NCBI GenBank assembly: GCA_007129455.1
Contig: SKVL01000032.1
Location: 1 to 16,311, forward strand
Length of the DNA: 16,311 bases
Reading direction: 5' to 3'
From: Candidatus Campbelliibacteriota bacterium
GTDB taxonomy: Bacteria > Patescibacteriota > Minisyncoccia > Phycocordibacterales > CSBR16-193
How positions within the stretch are numbered: the stretch's first letter is position 1; each line of letters opens with the position of its first letter. The translations under genes and the position numbers were made by a program. The notes beneath the pieces are model-generated. The model was not told the DNA's origin. It did no database searches and saw nothing but the letters and a program-made list of their open reading frames with translations. Shown piece by piece: positions 7,703-14,294 of this stretch.

Positions 7703-8073
7703 CAAACTTCTTCATCTTTGTGAGCGACACAAGTATCCGCAGCCGGATTGGCCTCAAGTCTTTCTTTTTCTATCAATTCTCCGCATACGGAGCAGACACC
7801 GTAAGTACCCTCTTCCATTCTGGTCAAGGCACTTCTTACATTTTTGTAACGAATTTCCAGATTATGAAGTATCCCAACATTCTCTCCGTACGCTTCATAC
7901 GCATCGGCTTGTTCGCTCGGGTCCGACTCCGAGGTGTCCATCTCTGCGGGGGCAGCAACCCAGTCGTCGGGGTTTTGTATATCTCTTTCTCCTACGGTAG
8001 AAAGCTCTTCTTCCAGAAGAGCTTTCTCTCGCTCCAACTTATCTTTAAGCTCTGAAATTTTTTCTTCTTCCAT
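7702..8073 (-). CDS. DksA/TraR family zinc-finger protein
   Basis: DksA/TraR proteins bind the secondary channel of RNA polymerase and alter initiation, often with ppGpp. The 123-residue product has an N-terminal Lys/Glu-rich coiled coil (about 4-30), an acidic middle (31-62), a second helix (64-88) and a C-terminal zinc finger 'YGVCSVCGELIEKERLEANP' continuing to 'CVAH'. The metal ligands are C94, C97, C115 and H118, so the last ligand is His in place of the usual Cys (C-x2-C-x17-C-x2-H). It is in the length range of short DksA-like proteins. The ATG follows an A-rich leader without Shine-Dalgarno. It lies 24 bases after the upstream membrane-protein gene and overlaps comM by one base, so the three probably form one operon. 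It could be a general stress-type DksA homologue; the target promoters are unknown. Confidence 0.85.
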   Translation of the reverse strand: MEEEKISELKDKLEREKALLEEELSTVGERDIQNPDDWVAAPAEMDTSESDPSEQADAYEAYGENVGILHNLEIRYKNVRSALTRMEEGTYGVCSVCGELIEKERLEANPAADTCVAHKDEEV

Positions 8074-8097
8074 GTTTTTATTTTTTATTTTTTTAAT

Positions 8098-8868
8098 TCA
8101 ATTAAAAGAATCCCTGTACAACTTCAATATCTTTAAGAAGAACTCTTCCGTGTCTAAAACTGCGATAGTGTGGTCGTTTAAAAACCCGTAAACAACACCT
8201 CCATTTCTCGAGACCAGCAGAGTGTTCGCTCTCCTGGCTCTCTCCAGCTCCCGGGTGCTCGCCCTTCCGATAAAGTATTCCAGTGATTGAAAGATATCGT
8301 CGGAATGTTCGGACAACAGTGGATAAGCGTCTCTTTTAAAACTCATCAAGATAAAAACGTTTCCGTCATGTACACCGATGCTGAAGCCATCAACACTACC
8401 CCCGACTCTTTCGGGTAATTCCGATCCAGTGCTTCTTAGTATGTCGTTTATAAAAAGAGGTCGACCGTGTTCTTGGAAAGTAATTTCGAAGGCGGAGTCT
8501 GTACTTTCTTCTCTGTGCACCGCACCCCTGATCTGGGAGTTTATATTGTGTACCGAAGTGAAAGAGATCAAGGTTTCTTTGTGGAACGGGAACTCAACTC
8601 CCTTTTTTTCAACAGTCTCTTCTTGGAAGACGCTGATGAAGATATATATGGTCAGACCGCTTATTATAAGGATGCCTCCGATAATAATCGTCAAAACCGA
8701 AATCCACTGTCGCCCCGACCCGGAGGACTTTTTCTTGTAGACGAAGGCGCTTTTTCGTTCGTCAGCCTCCGGAGAGGTTTTCGAAGGATTGTATGGCGGA
8801 GGACTCTTTATTGATCCCGCGCCCTCGGTCGACTCGGAGGGTTTTTTATATTGAGGAGGGCTTTCCAT
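8098..8868 (-). CDS. Single-pass membrane protein of unknown function
   Basis: The 256-residue product begins with a Pro/Ser/Tyr-rich cytoplasmic tail (1-54; 'PPQYKKP' and 'PPPYNPSK'), has one membrane segment at about 56-80 preceded by Arg/Lys, and then an extracytoplasmic domain of about 175 residues without cysteines. The outer domain contains 'FSIGVHDGNVFILMSFKRDAY' and 'SRNGGVVYGFLNDHTIAVLD', which read as beta-rich segments; I do not recognise a named family. It is first in an apparent operon with the DksA-like protein and comM. The ATG follows 'TTCACTTAAAAA', no Shine-Dalgarno. Membrane topology is fairly sure; function unknown. Confidence 0.7.
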   Translation of the reverse strand: MESPPQYKKPSESTEGAGSIKSPPPYNPSKTSPEADERKSAFVYKKKSSGSGRQWISVLTIIIGGILIISGLTIYIFISVFQEETVEKKGVEFPFHKETLISFTSVHNINSQIRGAVHREESTDSAFEITFQEHGRPLFINDILRSTGSELPERVGGSVDGFSIGVHDGNVFILMSFKRDAYPLLSEHSDDIFQSLEYFIGRASTRELERARRANTLLVSRNGGVVYGFLNDHTIAVLDTEEFFLKILKLYRDSFN

Positions 8869-8911
8869 TTTTTAAGTGAATTTTTATAAAAACAAAACTT
8901 CTTTATTTTTA

Positions 8912-8940
8912 ATTCTAACATCGGCCGAAGAGTAAGACAA
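8912..8940 (-). promoter_or_regulatory. Promoter of the membrane protein - dksA-like - comM group
   Basis: On the minus strand TTGTCT (8940-8935), a 17-base spacer and TAGAAT (8917-8912, five of six to consensus) lie 43 bases upstream of the ATG at 8868. Confidence 0.6.
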
Positions 8941-8954
8941 CGAAGTTGAGAAGT

Positions 8955-8992
8955 CAAAAAACAAGACCGCCCCGAGTTCGTTCGGGGCGGTC
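8955..8992 (-). terminator. Strong terminator of the rpsO-NYN-pnp operon
   Basis: A perfect 11-bp GC-rich stem (GACCGCCCCGA at 8965-8975 with TCGGGGCGGTC at 8982-8992) with a 6-base loop is followed on the minus strand by TTGTTTTTT. It lies 22 bases after the pnp stop. Confidence 0.9.
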
Positions 8993-8995
8993 GGC

Positions 8996-9022
8996 ACACC
9001 TCGTGAGGTGTTTTTATTTTTT
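8996..9022 (+). terminator. Hairpin plus T-tract facing into the end of pnp
   Basis: A perfect 7-bp stem (ACACCTC 8996-9002, GAGGTGT 9005-9011) followed on the plus strand by an interrupted T-tract that overlaps the last pnp codons. No rightward gene precedes it, so it would stop antisense transcription into pnp. On the minus strand it is a second hairpin directly before the main pnp terminator and could protect the mRNA 3' end. Confidence 0.5.
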
Positions 9023-11137
9023 ATTTTTCTTTGAGGCAAAATCGGGGTCTGCCTCTTTGATGGACAGCTTCAGTCTGTCTTTATCGTCTATGTCTTTGAT
9101 AATTATGGGTACTTTGTCTCCAACACTGAGAACATCCTCCACCTTTTCCACTCTGGAGGGGGAAATCTCGGAAACATGAACCAACCCTTCAGTGCCCTGC
9201 CCTATCCTTACGAATGCGCCGAATTCCATTATTTTAACGACCTCGCCGGTAAAGGTTTCTCCCTTTTTGTATTCATGAGTAAGTTCCTCTATGGTCTTCT
9301 TCGCTTGCTCCGCCCTTCCGTTTTTCTGGGCAATTATATATACGGTACCGTCTTCTTCGATCTCTATTTCCGCTCCCGTTGCGTTTCTTATTTCATTTAT
9401 AACTTTGCCCCCGGGGCCTATGACCATTCCTATTTGATCTTTTTGTATGGTCATTACGCGTATTTCGGGCGCACTCGGTGAAATCTCCGGTCGGGGCTCC
9501 TTTATTTCCTTTTCTATAACATCAAGTATGGTCTCGAGAGCTTTTTTCCCACCGACAACCGCCTCCTTTATTGCTTTTATAGGCACACCTTTCAGCTTGG
9601 TGTCCATCTGTATGGCGTTTATACCCTTTCGGGTTCCGGCTACCTTGAAGTCCATATCTCCATAGTGGTCTTCCGGTCCTTGGATGTCCGTAAGTATCAC
9701 ATATTTACCCGTCTCTTCATTGGTCATAAGCCCCATTGCAATGCCCGCAACCGGTGATTTAATAGGAACGCCTCCGTCCATTAAAGCCAGCGTCGATCCG
9801 CATACGGAAGCCATAGATGTTGAGCCGTTTGAGGAAAGGGCTTCGGAAACCAGGCGAATGGTATAAGGGAAATCTTCTTTGGCGGGGATCATGGCTTTCA
9901 AAGCTTTTTCCGCCAAGGATCCGTGGCCTATCATTCTTCTGTTGAACCCGCCGATTCTGCCGGTCTCTCCGACTGAGAAAGGTGGGAAGTTGTAGTGGTG
10001 CATGAATCTTTTTTGGACATCTCGGGACTCTATTTGGTCTATCAAAAGCGCATCACGCGGACCTCCGAGAGTCAGAACCGAAAGTACATGCGTTCCTCCG
10101 CGGTAGAAAATACCGGATCCGTGCAAAACATCGGACAGACCGCCCGCTTGTGCGTAGAGAGGGCGGACTTGATCGAGGGATCTTCCGTCGGGACGGCGTT
10201 TGTTGTCCAGGGCCTCTTTGTGAATCAGGTCATTAAGGCGGTCTTCGAAATATCCTTCAGCCTTATGAAACTCTTCTTCGCTTAGTTTTTCCTTCACCTC
10301 CTCTTTCCATCCTTTTTTAAGTTCGGAAAGACCTCCTTTTCCCGGCGACCCGGTGAAAGCAGTCTCTTCCAGCCGGCCTTCGATGGTTTCCGAGAATAGC
10401 TTTTTCATTTCCGCGGAGATGGCCGGAATTTCAATTTTTTCTTTTTCCACGCCTCTTTTTTTTATTATATCCTTTTGAAAACTCTGCAGTCCTTCTATCT
10501 CCTTCTCAGCGCTTTCAAGGGCCTTGGTAAGATCTTCTTCGGGAATTTCTTTAGCTTCCGCCTCCAACATGGTTATGTTTCCGTTCATTCCACAAACCAC
10601 CAAATCCAGCTGGTGTTTTTCATCCGCTCTGAATTTATAGTCGGGATTTATATTAAAACTCTCTTCGCCCGAATGTTTGCCTACCCGTACGGCGCTTATG
10701 GGTCCGTCCCAAGGAATACGAGATGTCCCCAAAGCCAGTGAAGTTGCTAAAATTGCCGGAACATCGGGGTCGTCTTCGTCTATAGAAAGGACTGTTATAA
10801 CTATCTGAACTTCATTCCTGATGCTTTTTTCAAAAAGAGGGCGTATCGTTCTGTCTATGAGACGAGCGCTGAGGACGGCCTCATCTGACGGCTTCCCCTC
10901 TCTTCTCATGAACCGACTCCCCAGTATTTGACCGGCGGCGTAAAATTTTTCTTCGTAGTCGACGATCAAAGGGAAAAAGTTTGCATTACTTGGCCCGGCG
11001 GACATTGTTGCCGTAGCGAGAACGGTTGTTTTGCCGTATGAGACCAAGACACTACCGTCGGCTTGTTCGGCTAAATCGTTAAATTCTACAGTAAGAGTTT
11101 TTCCGGCTATATTAGTTGTGAAGATTTCTTTTTTCAT
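9014..11137 (-). CDS. pnp: Polyribonucleotide nucleotidyltransferase (PNPase)
   Basis: PNPase degrades RNA from the 3' end by phosphorolysis and can add tails in reverse; it works as a trimer in the cytoplasm. The 707-residue product has the full domain order: first RNase PH domain (about 12-145, 'YEEKFYAAGQILGSRFMRRE' at 61-80), an alpha-helical linker (about 190-310), the catalytic second RNase PH domain (about 313-535, 'RRPDGRS' and 'DHYGDMDFKVAGT' at 490-502 with the catalytic aspartates), a KH domain (about 557-615 with 'GPGG' at 574-577) and an S1 domain (626-695). Length and motifs are normal. The start ATG overlaps the stop of the NYN gene by four bases (ATGA), so the two are translationally coupled. 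It is the last gene of the rpsO operon. Confidence 0.97.
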   Translation of the reverse strand: MKKEIFTTNIAGKTLTVEFNDLAEQADGSVLVSYGKTTVLATATMSAGPSNANFFPLIVDYEEKFYAAGQILGSRFMRREGKPSDEAVLSARLIDRTIRPLFEKSIRNEVQIVITVLSIDEDDPDVPAILATSLALGTSRIPWDGPISAVRVGKHSGEESFNINPDYKFRADEKHQLDLVVCGMNGNITMLEAEAKEIPEEDLTKALESAEKEIEGLQSFQKDIIKKRGVEKEKIEIPAISAEMKKLFSETIEGRLEETAFTGSPGKGGLSELKKGWKEEVKEKLSEEEFHKAEGYFEDRLNDLIHKEALDNKRRPDGRSLDQVRPLYAQAGGLSDVLHGSGIFYRGGTHVLSVLTLGGPRDALLIDQIESRDVQKRFMHHYNFPPFSVGETGRIGGFNRRMIGHGSLAEKALKAMIPAKEDFPYTIRLVSEALSSNGSTSMASVCGSTLALMDGGVPIKSPVAGIAMGLMTNEETGKYVILTDIQGPEDHYGDMDFKVAGTRKGINAIQMDTKLKGVPIKAIKEAVVGGKKALETILDVIEKEIKEPRPEISPSAPEIRVMTIQKDQIGMVIGPGGKVINEIRNATGAEIEIEEDGTVYIIAQKNGRAEQAKKTIEELTHEYKKGETFTGEVVKIMEFGAFVRIGQGTEGLVHVSEISPSRVEKVEDVLSVGDKVPIIIKDIDDKDRLKLSIKEADPDFASKKNKK

Positions 11138-11664
11138 GATTGGTTTCGTTTTTTTTGTGTTCCAATAAGATATCGACGCGAATTTTCATCCATGTCAATA
11201 AAGTCGTCAGCCGCCTCCTTTAAGCGACCAGACGCTGATTTGCCGAAAGCCATCACTTCCACTTGGCAGCCCTCGTTGATTTTTAAGTACTCGACTAAAG
11301 GAACGAAGTCACCGTCACCCGAGACAAGGATAATGGTGTCGAGTTTAGGCGCCGCCTTTATGGCGTCAATGGCGATGCCGACATCCCAGTCTCCCTTTTT
11401 TGCCCCTCCGTAAAAAATTTGCAGATCTTTTGTTTTTGTTTCTATACCCAGTTTCTGAAGCGCGTCAAAAAAAGCCTTTTCTTCGCCGGTTTCGGTTTTT
11501 ATGACATAAGCGATAGCCCTGATAAGGGAACGACCACATAAGCCGTCTTTTAAGACGTTACCGAAATTAACCCTTTTTTTATAAAGGTGTTTTGCACTGT
11601 GGTAGAGATTCTGGGTATCAATAAAAACACCTACACGTTGTTCTTTGTGTTTTATAACCGCCAT
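11134..11664 (-). CDS. NYN domain (LabA/DUF88, PIN-like) putative ribonuclease
   Basis: The 176-residue product fits the LabA/DUF88-type NYN fold, a PIN-like nuclease fold with an acidic metal-binding pocket. Visible pocket motifs are 'GVFIDTQNLY' (D16, N19), 'KGDWDVGIAIDAI' (D92, D94, D100) and 'ILVSGDGDFVPLV' (D117, D119), the expected set for an active member. Nearly the whole chain is the domain, with a short basic tail. It lies 14 bases after rpsO and overlaps pnp by four bases, so it is made together with a ribosomal protein and the main 3'-exonuclease. That context suggests a role in RNA turnover or rRNA handling; the substrate is unknown. The ATG follows 'CAGGCCTCTGTTT', no Shine-Dalgarno. 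Confidence 0.85.
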   Translation of the reverse strand: MAVIKHKEQRVGVFIDTQNLYHSAKHLYKKRVNFGNVLKDGLCGRSLIRAIAYVIKTETGEEKAFFDALQKLGIETKTKDLQIFYGGAKKGDWDVGIAIDAIKAAPKLDTIILVSGDGDFVPLVEYLKINEGCQVEVMAFGKSASGRLKEAADDFIDMDENSRRYLIGTQKKRNQS

Positions 11665-11678
11665 AAACAGAGGCCTGA

Positions 11679-11951
11679 TTAAGCCTTTTTCTTTATATTA
11701 AGCTTTTTCATAAGGGAGTTGAACTTTCTGGAGGATTTCTTTTGGAGATAGTTCATATGTTTTCTTCGGTCGGCAACCAACTGGAGCAAACCCCTCCTGG
11801 AGTGAACATCTTTTTGGTGTTTTTTCAAATGGTCGGAAACCTCTTTTATTCTTTCGGTCAAAATAGCTATCTGAACCTCCGGAGAACCAGTGTCATCTTT
11901 GTGAGTTTTTACCTTTTTCACCACTTTTTCCTTTTTCGTTTTGGTTATCAT
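11679..11951 (-). CDS. rpsO: 30S ribosomal protein S15
   Basis: S15 binds the central domain of 16S rRNA (helices 20-22) early in small-subunit assembly. The 90-residue product (family about 89) has the signature 'DDTGSPEVQIAILTERI' (19-35), 'HLKKHQKDVHSRRGLLQLV' (41-59) and 'DRRKHMNYL' (61-69), with a Lys-rich N-terminus and a Lys-rich tail. The ATG lies only seven bases after the -10 box, so the mRNA is probably leaderless and would not have room for the 5'-UTR autoregulatory structures known for S15 in other bacteria. It is the first gene of rpsO - NYN - pnp. Confidence 0.96.
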   Translation of the reverse strand: MITKTKKEKVVKKVKTHKDDTGSPEVQIAILTERIKEVSDHLKKHQKDVHSRRGLLQLVADRRKHMNYLQKKSSRKFNSLMKKLNIKKKA

Positions 11952-11958
11952 GCGGCGG

Positions 11959-11987
11959 AGTATATCATAAACCTTGTATTTTTACAA
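11959..11987 (-). promoter_or_regulatory. Promoter of rpsO (predicted leaderless start)
   Basis: On the minus strand TTGTAA (11987-11982), a 17-base spacer and TATACT (11964-11959). Only seven bases separate the -10 from the rpsO ATG at 11951. The -35 lies inside a perfect 7-bp inverted repeat with a 4-base loop (CCTTGTA/TACAAGG, 11972-11989) that could be an operator. Confidence 0.65.
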
Positions 11988-12022
11988 GGCACCCGGGACA
12001 CCTCTTGGTTTTCGGAATAACC

Positions 12023-12043
12023 GCTTTTTAACTTTTAAAAAGC
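12023..12043. repeat. Perfect stem-loop between divergent rpsO and xer
   Basis: GCTTTTTAA (12023-12031) and TTAAAAAGC (12035-12043) form a 9-bp stem with a CTT loop. It lies upstream of both divergent promoters and downstream of no gene, so it is more likely a protein-binding site or boundary than a terminator. Confidence 0.4.
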
Positions 12044-12049
12044 TGATTA

Positions 12050-12081
12050 ACCATATTGTGCGACACAAAATATGGTATAAT
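12050..12081 (+). promoter_or_regulatory. xer promoter with overlapping palindrome (possible operator)
   Basis: A perfect -10 (TATAAT, 12076-12081) lies eight bases before the xer ATG, predicting a leaderless mRNA. The expected -35 position (ATATTG, 12053-12058) is poor. An inverted repeat covers the whole promoter: ACCATATT (12050-12057) with AATATGGT (12069-12076), plus inner GTG/CAC (12058-12060, 12064-12066). This is a natural place for an operator, possibly autoregulatory; it could also be a recombinase site. Confidence 0.5.
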
Positions 12082-12089
12082 CGAAGTTA

Positions 12090-13004
12090 ATGAATTTAGA
12101 GACCTTAAAAAGACGTTTTTTGGAGTATCTTGAGATAGAGCGCGGGAGGAGCCTTAAAACGATTGAGAACTATGATCGGTACCTTTCCACTTTTTTGTCT
12201 TTCACTAAAGCTTCAAAACCCGATGAAATAACAGATGAATTAATAAGGTCTTACCGCCTGTGGCTGAACAGGAAACCTTCCGGGAAAAGCCTTGACGGGC
12301 GACCGGATACACTCAAAAAGAAAACCCAAAACTATTACCTTATTGCGGTGAGGTCTTTTTTAAAGTACTTGATGCGTTGCGGTATAGAGTCTCTGTCCCC
12401 CGAGCGAATCGAGCTTGCAAAAACTCCCGAGAGATCTTTGGATCTCATATCAAGCCTTGAGCTTGAGCGACTGCTCTCTTCTCCGGAAGGAGAAGACCTG
12501 AAATCCCTGAGGGACAAAGCGATCTTGGAGCTTTTGTTCTCAACAGGACTTCGTGTATCCGAGCTTTGTTCCCTTTCCCGAGACCTTGATCCCGATGCCG
12601 ATGAGTTCTCGATACGGGGAAAGGGAGACAAGGTGCGAGTTGTTTTCGTTTCCGAGAGAGCGAAAGAAGCCCTGAGAACCTATTTGGAAAAGCGTGTTGA
12701 CGTTGATGATGCTCTTTTTATACAGCTTAGTAAAAACAAAGAATCTAAAAATGACAAGCGTTTGAGCCCTCGTTCCGTAGAGAGGATCGTTCAGAGTTAT
12801 GCCAGAAAAGCCGGGATAACAAAAAAGGTGACCCCTCATGTTGTTCGGCATAGCTTCGCGACAGATCTACTGCAAAACGGCGCCGACCTGAGGTCGGTCC
12901 AAGCCCTCCTGGGCCACGCACACATTGGGACCACTCAAATATACACCCATGTTACGGACACCCACCTTAAAGAAATACATAAGCGTTACCATAAAAATAA
13001 ATAA
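12090..13004 (+). CDS. Xer-type tyrosine site-specific recombinase (XerC/XerD family)
   Basis: Xer recombinases resolve chromosome dimers at a dif site by strand exchange through a covalent 3'-phosphotyrosine. The 304-residue product has the N-terminal SAM-like core-binding domain (about 1-95) and the catalytic domain with all expected residues: R155 in 'STGLRVSEL', K178 in 'IRGKGDKVR', H250 and R253 in 'TPHVVRHSFAT', H276 in 'ALLGHAHIGTT' and nucleophile Y285 in 'IYTHV'. Length is typical of XerC/XerD (about 300). It is the only recombinase in view, and no integrase-like extra domain or adjacent phage gene is seen, which favours a housekeeping role. I cannot tell XerC from XerD or a single-Xer system. 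It is predicted to be leaderless and runs straight toward the parS cluster that begins 340 bases beyond its stop. Confidence 0.88.
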   Translation: MNLETLKRRFLEYLEIERGRSLKTIENYDRYLSTFLSFTKASKPDEITDELIRSYRLWLNRKPSGKSLDGRPDTLKKKTQNYYLIAVRSFLKYLMRCGIESLSPERIELAKTPERSLDLISSLELERLLSSPEGEDLKSLRDKAILELLFSTGLRVSELCSLSRDLDPDADEFSIRGKGDKVRVVFVSERAKEALRTYLEKRVDVDDALFIQLSKNKESKNDKRLSPRSVERIVQSYARKAGITKKVTPHVVRHSFATDLLQNGADLRSVQALLGHAHIGTTQIYTHVTDTHLKEIHKRYHKNK

Positions 13005-13039
13005 GGCCTGTCGGCGAATATTAAGAATTCTTCTTAAAG

Positions 13040-13102
13040 ACATTATAAAGGACATATAAAGTTATCCACAGATTGAGTCTTTTAAATGTCCTTTATAAAT
13101 GT
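13040..13102. repeat. Inverted repeat enclosing a perfect DnaA box
   Basis: A perfect 13-base inverted repeat (TTATAAAGGACAT at 13043-13055 and its complement at 13086-13098), extended on both sides by ACAT/ATGT with a one-base offset, frames a 30-base loop. The loop contains TTATCCACA (13062-13070), an exact DnaA box. It is not followed by a T-tract, so it is a poor terminator for xer. It may be an initiator-binding element. Confidence 0.5.
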
Positions 13103-13344
13103 TATTCTCTTTATCAGTAGAGGAGATGGAGTGCACAGATCTTCTCGGAATGGAAACGACTGCTCTTTTCGATGTTCTTTTTCGCCGGCTCTCTCGCTTT
13201 GAAGAGAAAAAATAAAAAAATAAAAAGCTACACCTCTCTCATTTTCTCCTTATATTCTTCAAAGCAAAAAAAGCCCTTCGCTTGTTTGCTCAATTTAAAA
13301 AATGGAAGCAACTCAAAGTGAGGGGTTTTTGTATTTCCAAATAG

Positions 13345-13360
13345 TTTTTCACGTGAAACA
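13345..13360. promoter_or_regulatory. parS site 1 (ParB-binding palindrome)
   Basis: One mismatch (position 2) to the consensus TGTTTCACGTGAAACA; the 12-base core TTTCACGTGAAA is perfect. Confidence 0.75.
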
Positions 13361-13404
13361 CATAAAAATGGCTATAAATAAGGTTTTTTGTGATTAAGGC
13401 CCAA

Positions 13405-13420
13405 TTTTTCACGTGAAACG
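13405..13420. promoter_or_regulatory. parS site 2
   Basis: Perfect core TTTCACGTGAAA, two mismatches in the outer bases (positions 2 and 16). It lies exactly 60 bases from site 1. Confidence 0.75.
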
Positions 13421-13917
13421 ATTTCTTCTCTTGTCCCTTTCTTCATCTTTTAAGTCTTGTTTAAGATGATCTTTTAAAAAGTTTAAGAACATTTCCAAAA
13501 CAAGCCCTAAGAACAATCTTCGAACTGTTCGCATTAACTTGCTTTTTTTGGCTTTTCAACAATTGAGTAGTACTTAGATCAAAAGACGTACAGTTTTGGC
13601 CCGGGGATTATCGGGAAGTAAGGTTACCTCTCTAACTGCTCGGTAAAATTTAATCGGTACAAGACTGGGCGGCGACCAAAGAAGTTCTTGTAATTTTTAT
13701 CAATCTTTGTCACAGGGCTATTTATTATAAAAGTTATTTCTTTATAACTCACTTTACGCCCTTGAAGGGTGGCTGATCAAGAGAGAAGTCCTTGGGCACC
13801 GGCAACAGGTACTAGTCCGCTCATCTTTGGGTGGGAGAAGAATATATCCGAGCAGACTCCTTGTTTTTGTTTAAAAACAAATTTCAATAGAGGCGCAATG
13901 GAATTTTTCGTTTTTCT

Positions 13918-13941
13918 TCCTTGTTTCACGTGAAACAAGGA
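13918..13941. promoter_or_regulatory. parS site 3, perfect consensus
   Basis: Bases 13922-13937 are an exact TGTTTCACGTGAAACA. The symmetry continues four bases further on each side, making a 24-bp perfect palindrome. This is the best single ParB site in the window. Confidence 0.88.
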
Positions 13942-13989
13942 CCCCAAAGGCTATTATATATAGTTTTATAGTCAAAAAAAAATAAAAAA

Positions 13990-14005
13990 CGTTTCATGTG
14001 AAACG
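13990..14005. promoter_or_regulatory. parS-like variant site 4
   Basis: CGTTTCATGTGAAACG: one core change (C to T at position 8) plus changed outer bases. It lies in a longer near-palindrome (13984-14011, 13-base arms around a central TG) at the start of the first 89-bp repeat. Confidence 0.6.
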
Positions 14006-14024
14006 TTTTTTAAAGAGTCCCTTT

Positions 14025-14040
14025 TGTTTCACATGAAACG
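14025..14040. promoter_or_regulatory. parS-like variant site 5
   Basis: TGTTTCACATGAAACG: the same core variant as site 4 in the opposite orientation (CACATG), 35 bases from it. It lies in the first 89-bp repeat. Confidence 0.6.
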
Positions 14041-14134
14041 GTGAATGATATCAGGAGTATTTTTAAGCAGGTCCTGAGTTCGGACACTTTTGTTTTTTTA
14101 AAATTTAAGTCTATATTTTAAGCCATTTTTTTAT

Positions 14135-14182
14135 TAAAAACCTTATTTTTTGCATACTAAATGAGCTTAATTAAGGTTTTTA
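14135..14182. repeat. Inverted repeat in the AT-rich segment
   Basis: TAAAAACCTTA (14135-14145) and TAAGGTTTTTA (14172-14182) are perfect 11-base arms with a 26-base loop. They lie in the long AT-rich stretch between the two 89-bp repeats. Confidence 0.5.
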
Positions 14183-14270
14183 TTCTGCCAATAATAATGT
14201 TTTAAAACGTTTTCTTACTTCAAGAAATTTATTTAAAAGATTCTGATTTCATCTGATTAGTTGAATTTAG

Positions 14271-14294
14271 TTAGTTTTTTAAACAAAAAACTAA
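14271..14294. repeat. AT stem-loop
   Basis: TTAGTTTTTT (14271-14280) and AAAAAACTAA (14285-14294) form a perfect 10-bp stem with an AAAC loop. It resembles the stem-loop at 13861-13880. It lies about 220 bases beyond the cca stop in the direction of cca transcription, but no T-tract follows on that strand. Confidence 0.5.

Larger units (their letters stand above)
13984..14072 (+). repeat. 89-bp direct repeat, copy 1
   Basis: The copy has the same length as copy 2 and differs at four positions. It contains parS-like sites 4 and 5, then GGTGAATGATATCAGG and AGCAGGT. It lies 416 bases before copy 2. Confidence 0.9.

Noticed and set aside
13302..13397. 31-codon ORF with ATG after TTTAAAAA
   Set aside because: It contains parS site 1 in its middle, has no promoter, and its composition follows the palindrome; likely chance.
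13732..13749. dif-like site (AGTTAT, 6-base spacer, ATAACT)
   Set aside because: The inner half-site bases are in the opposite orientation to known dif sites and the arms match for only 6 bases.
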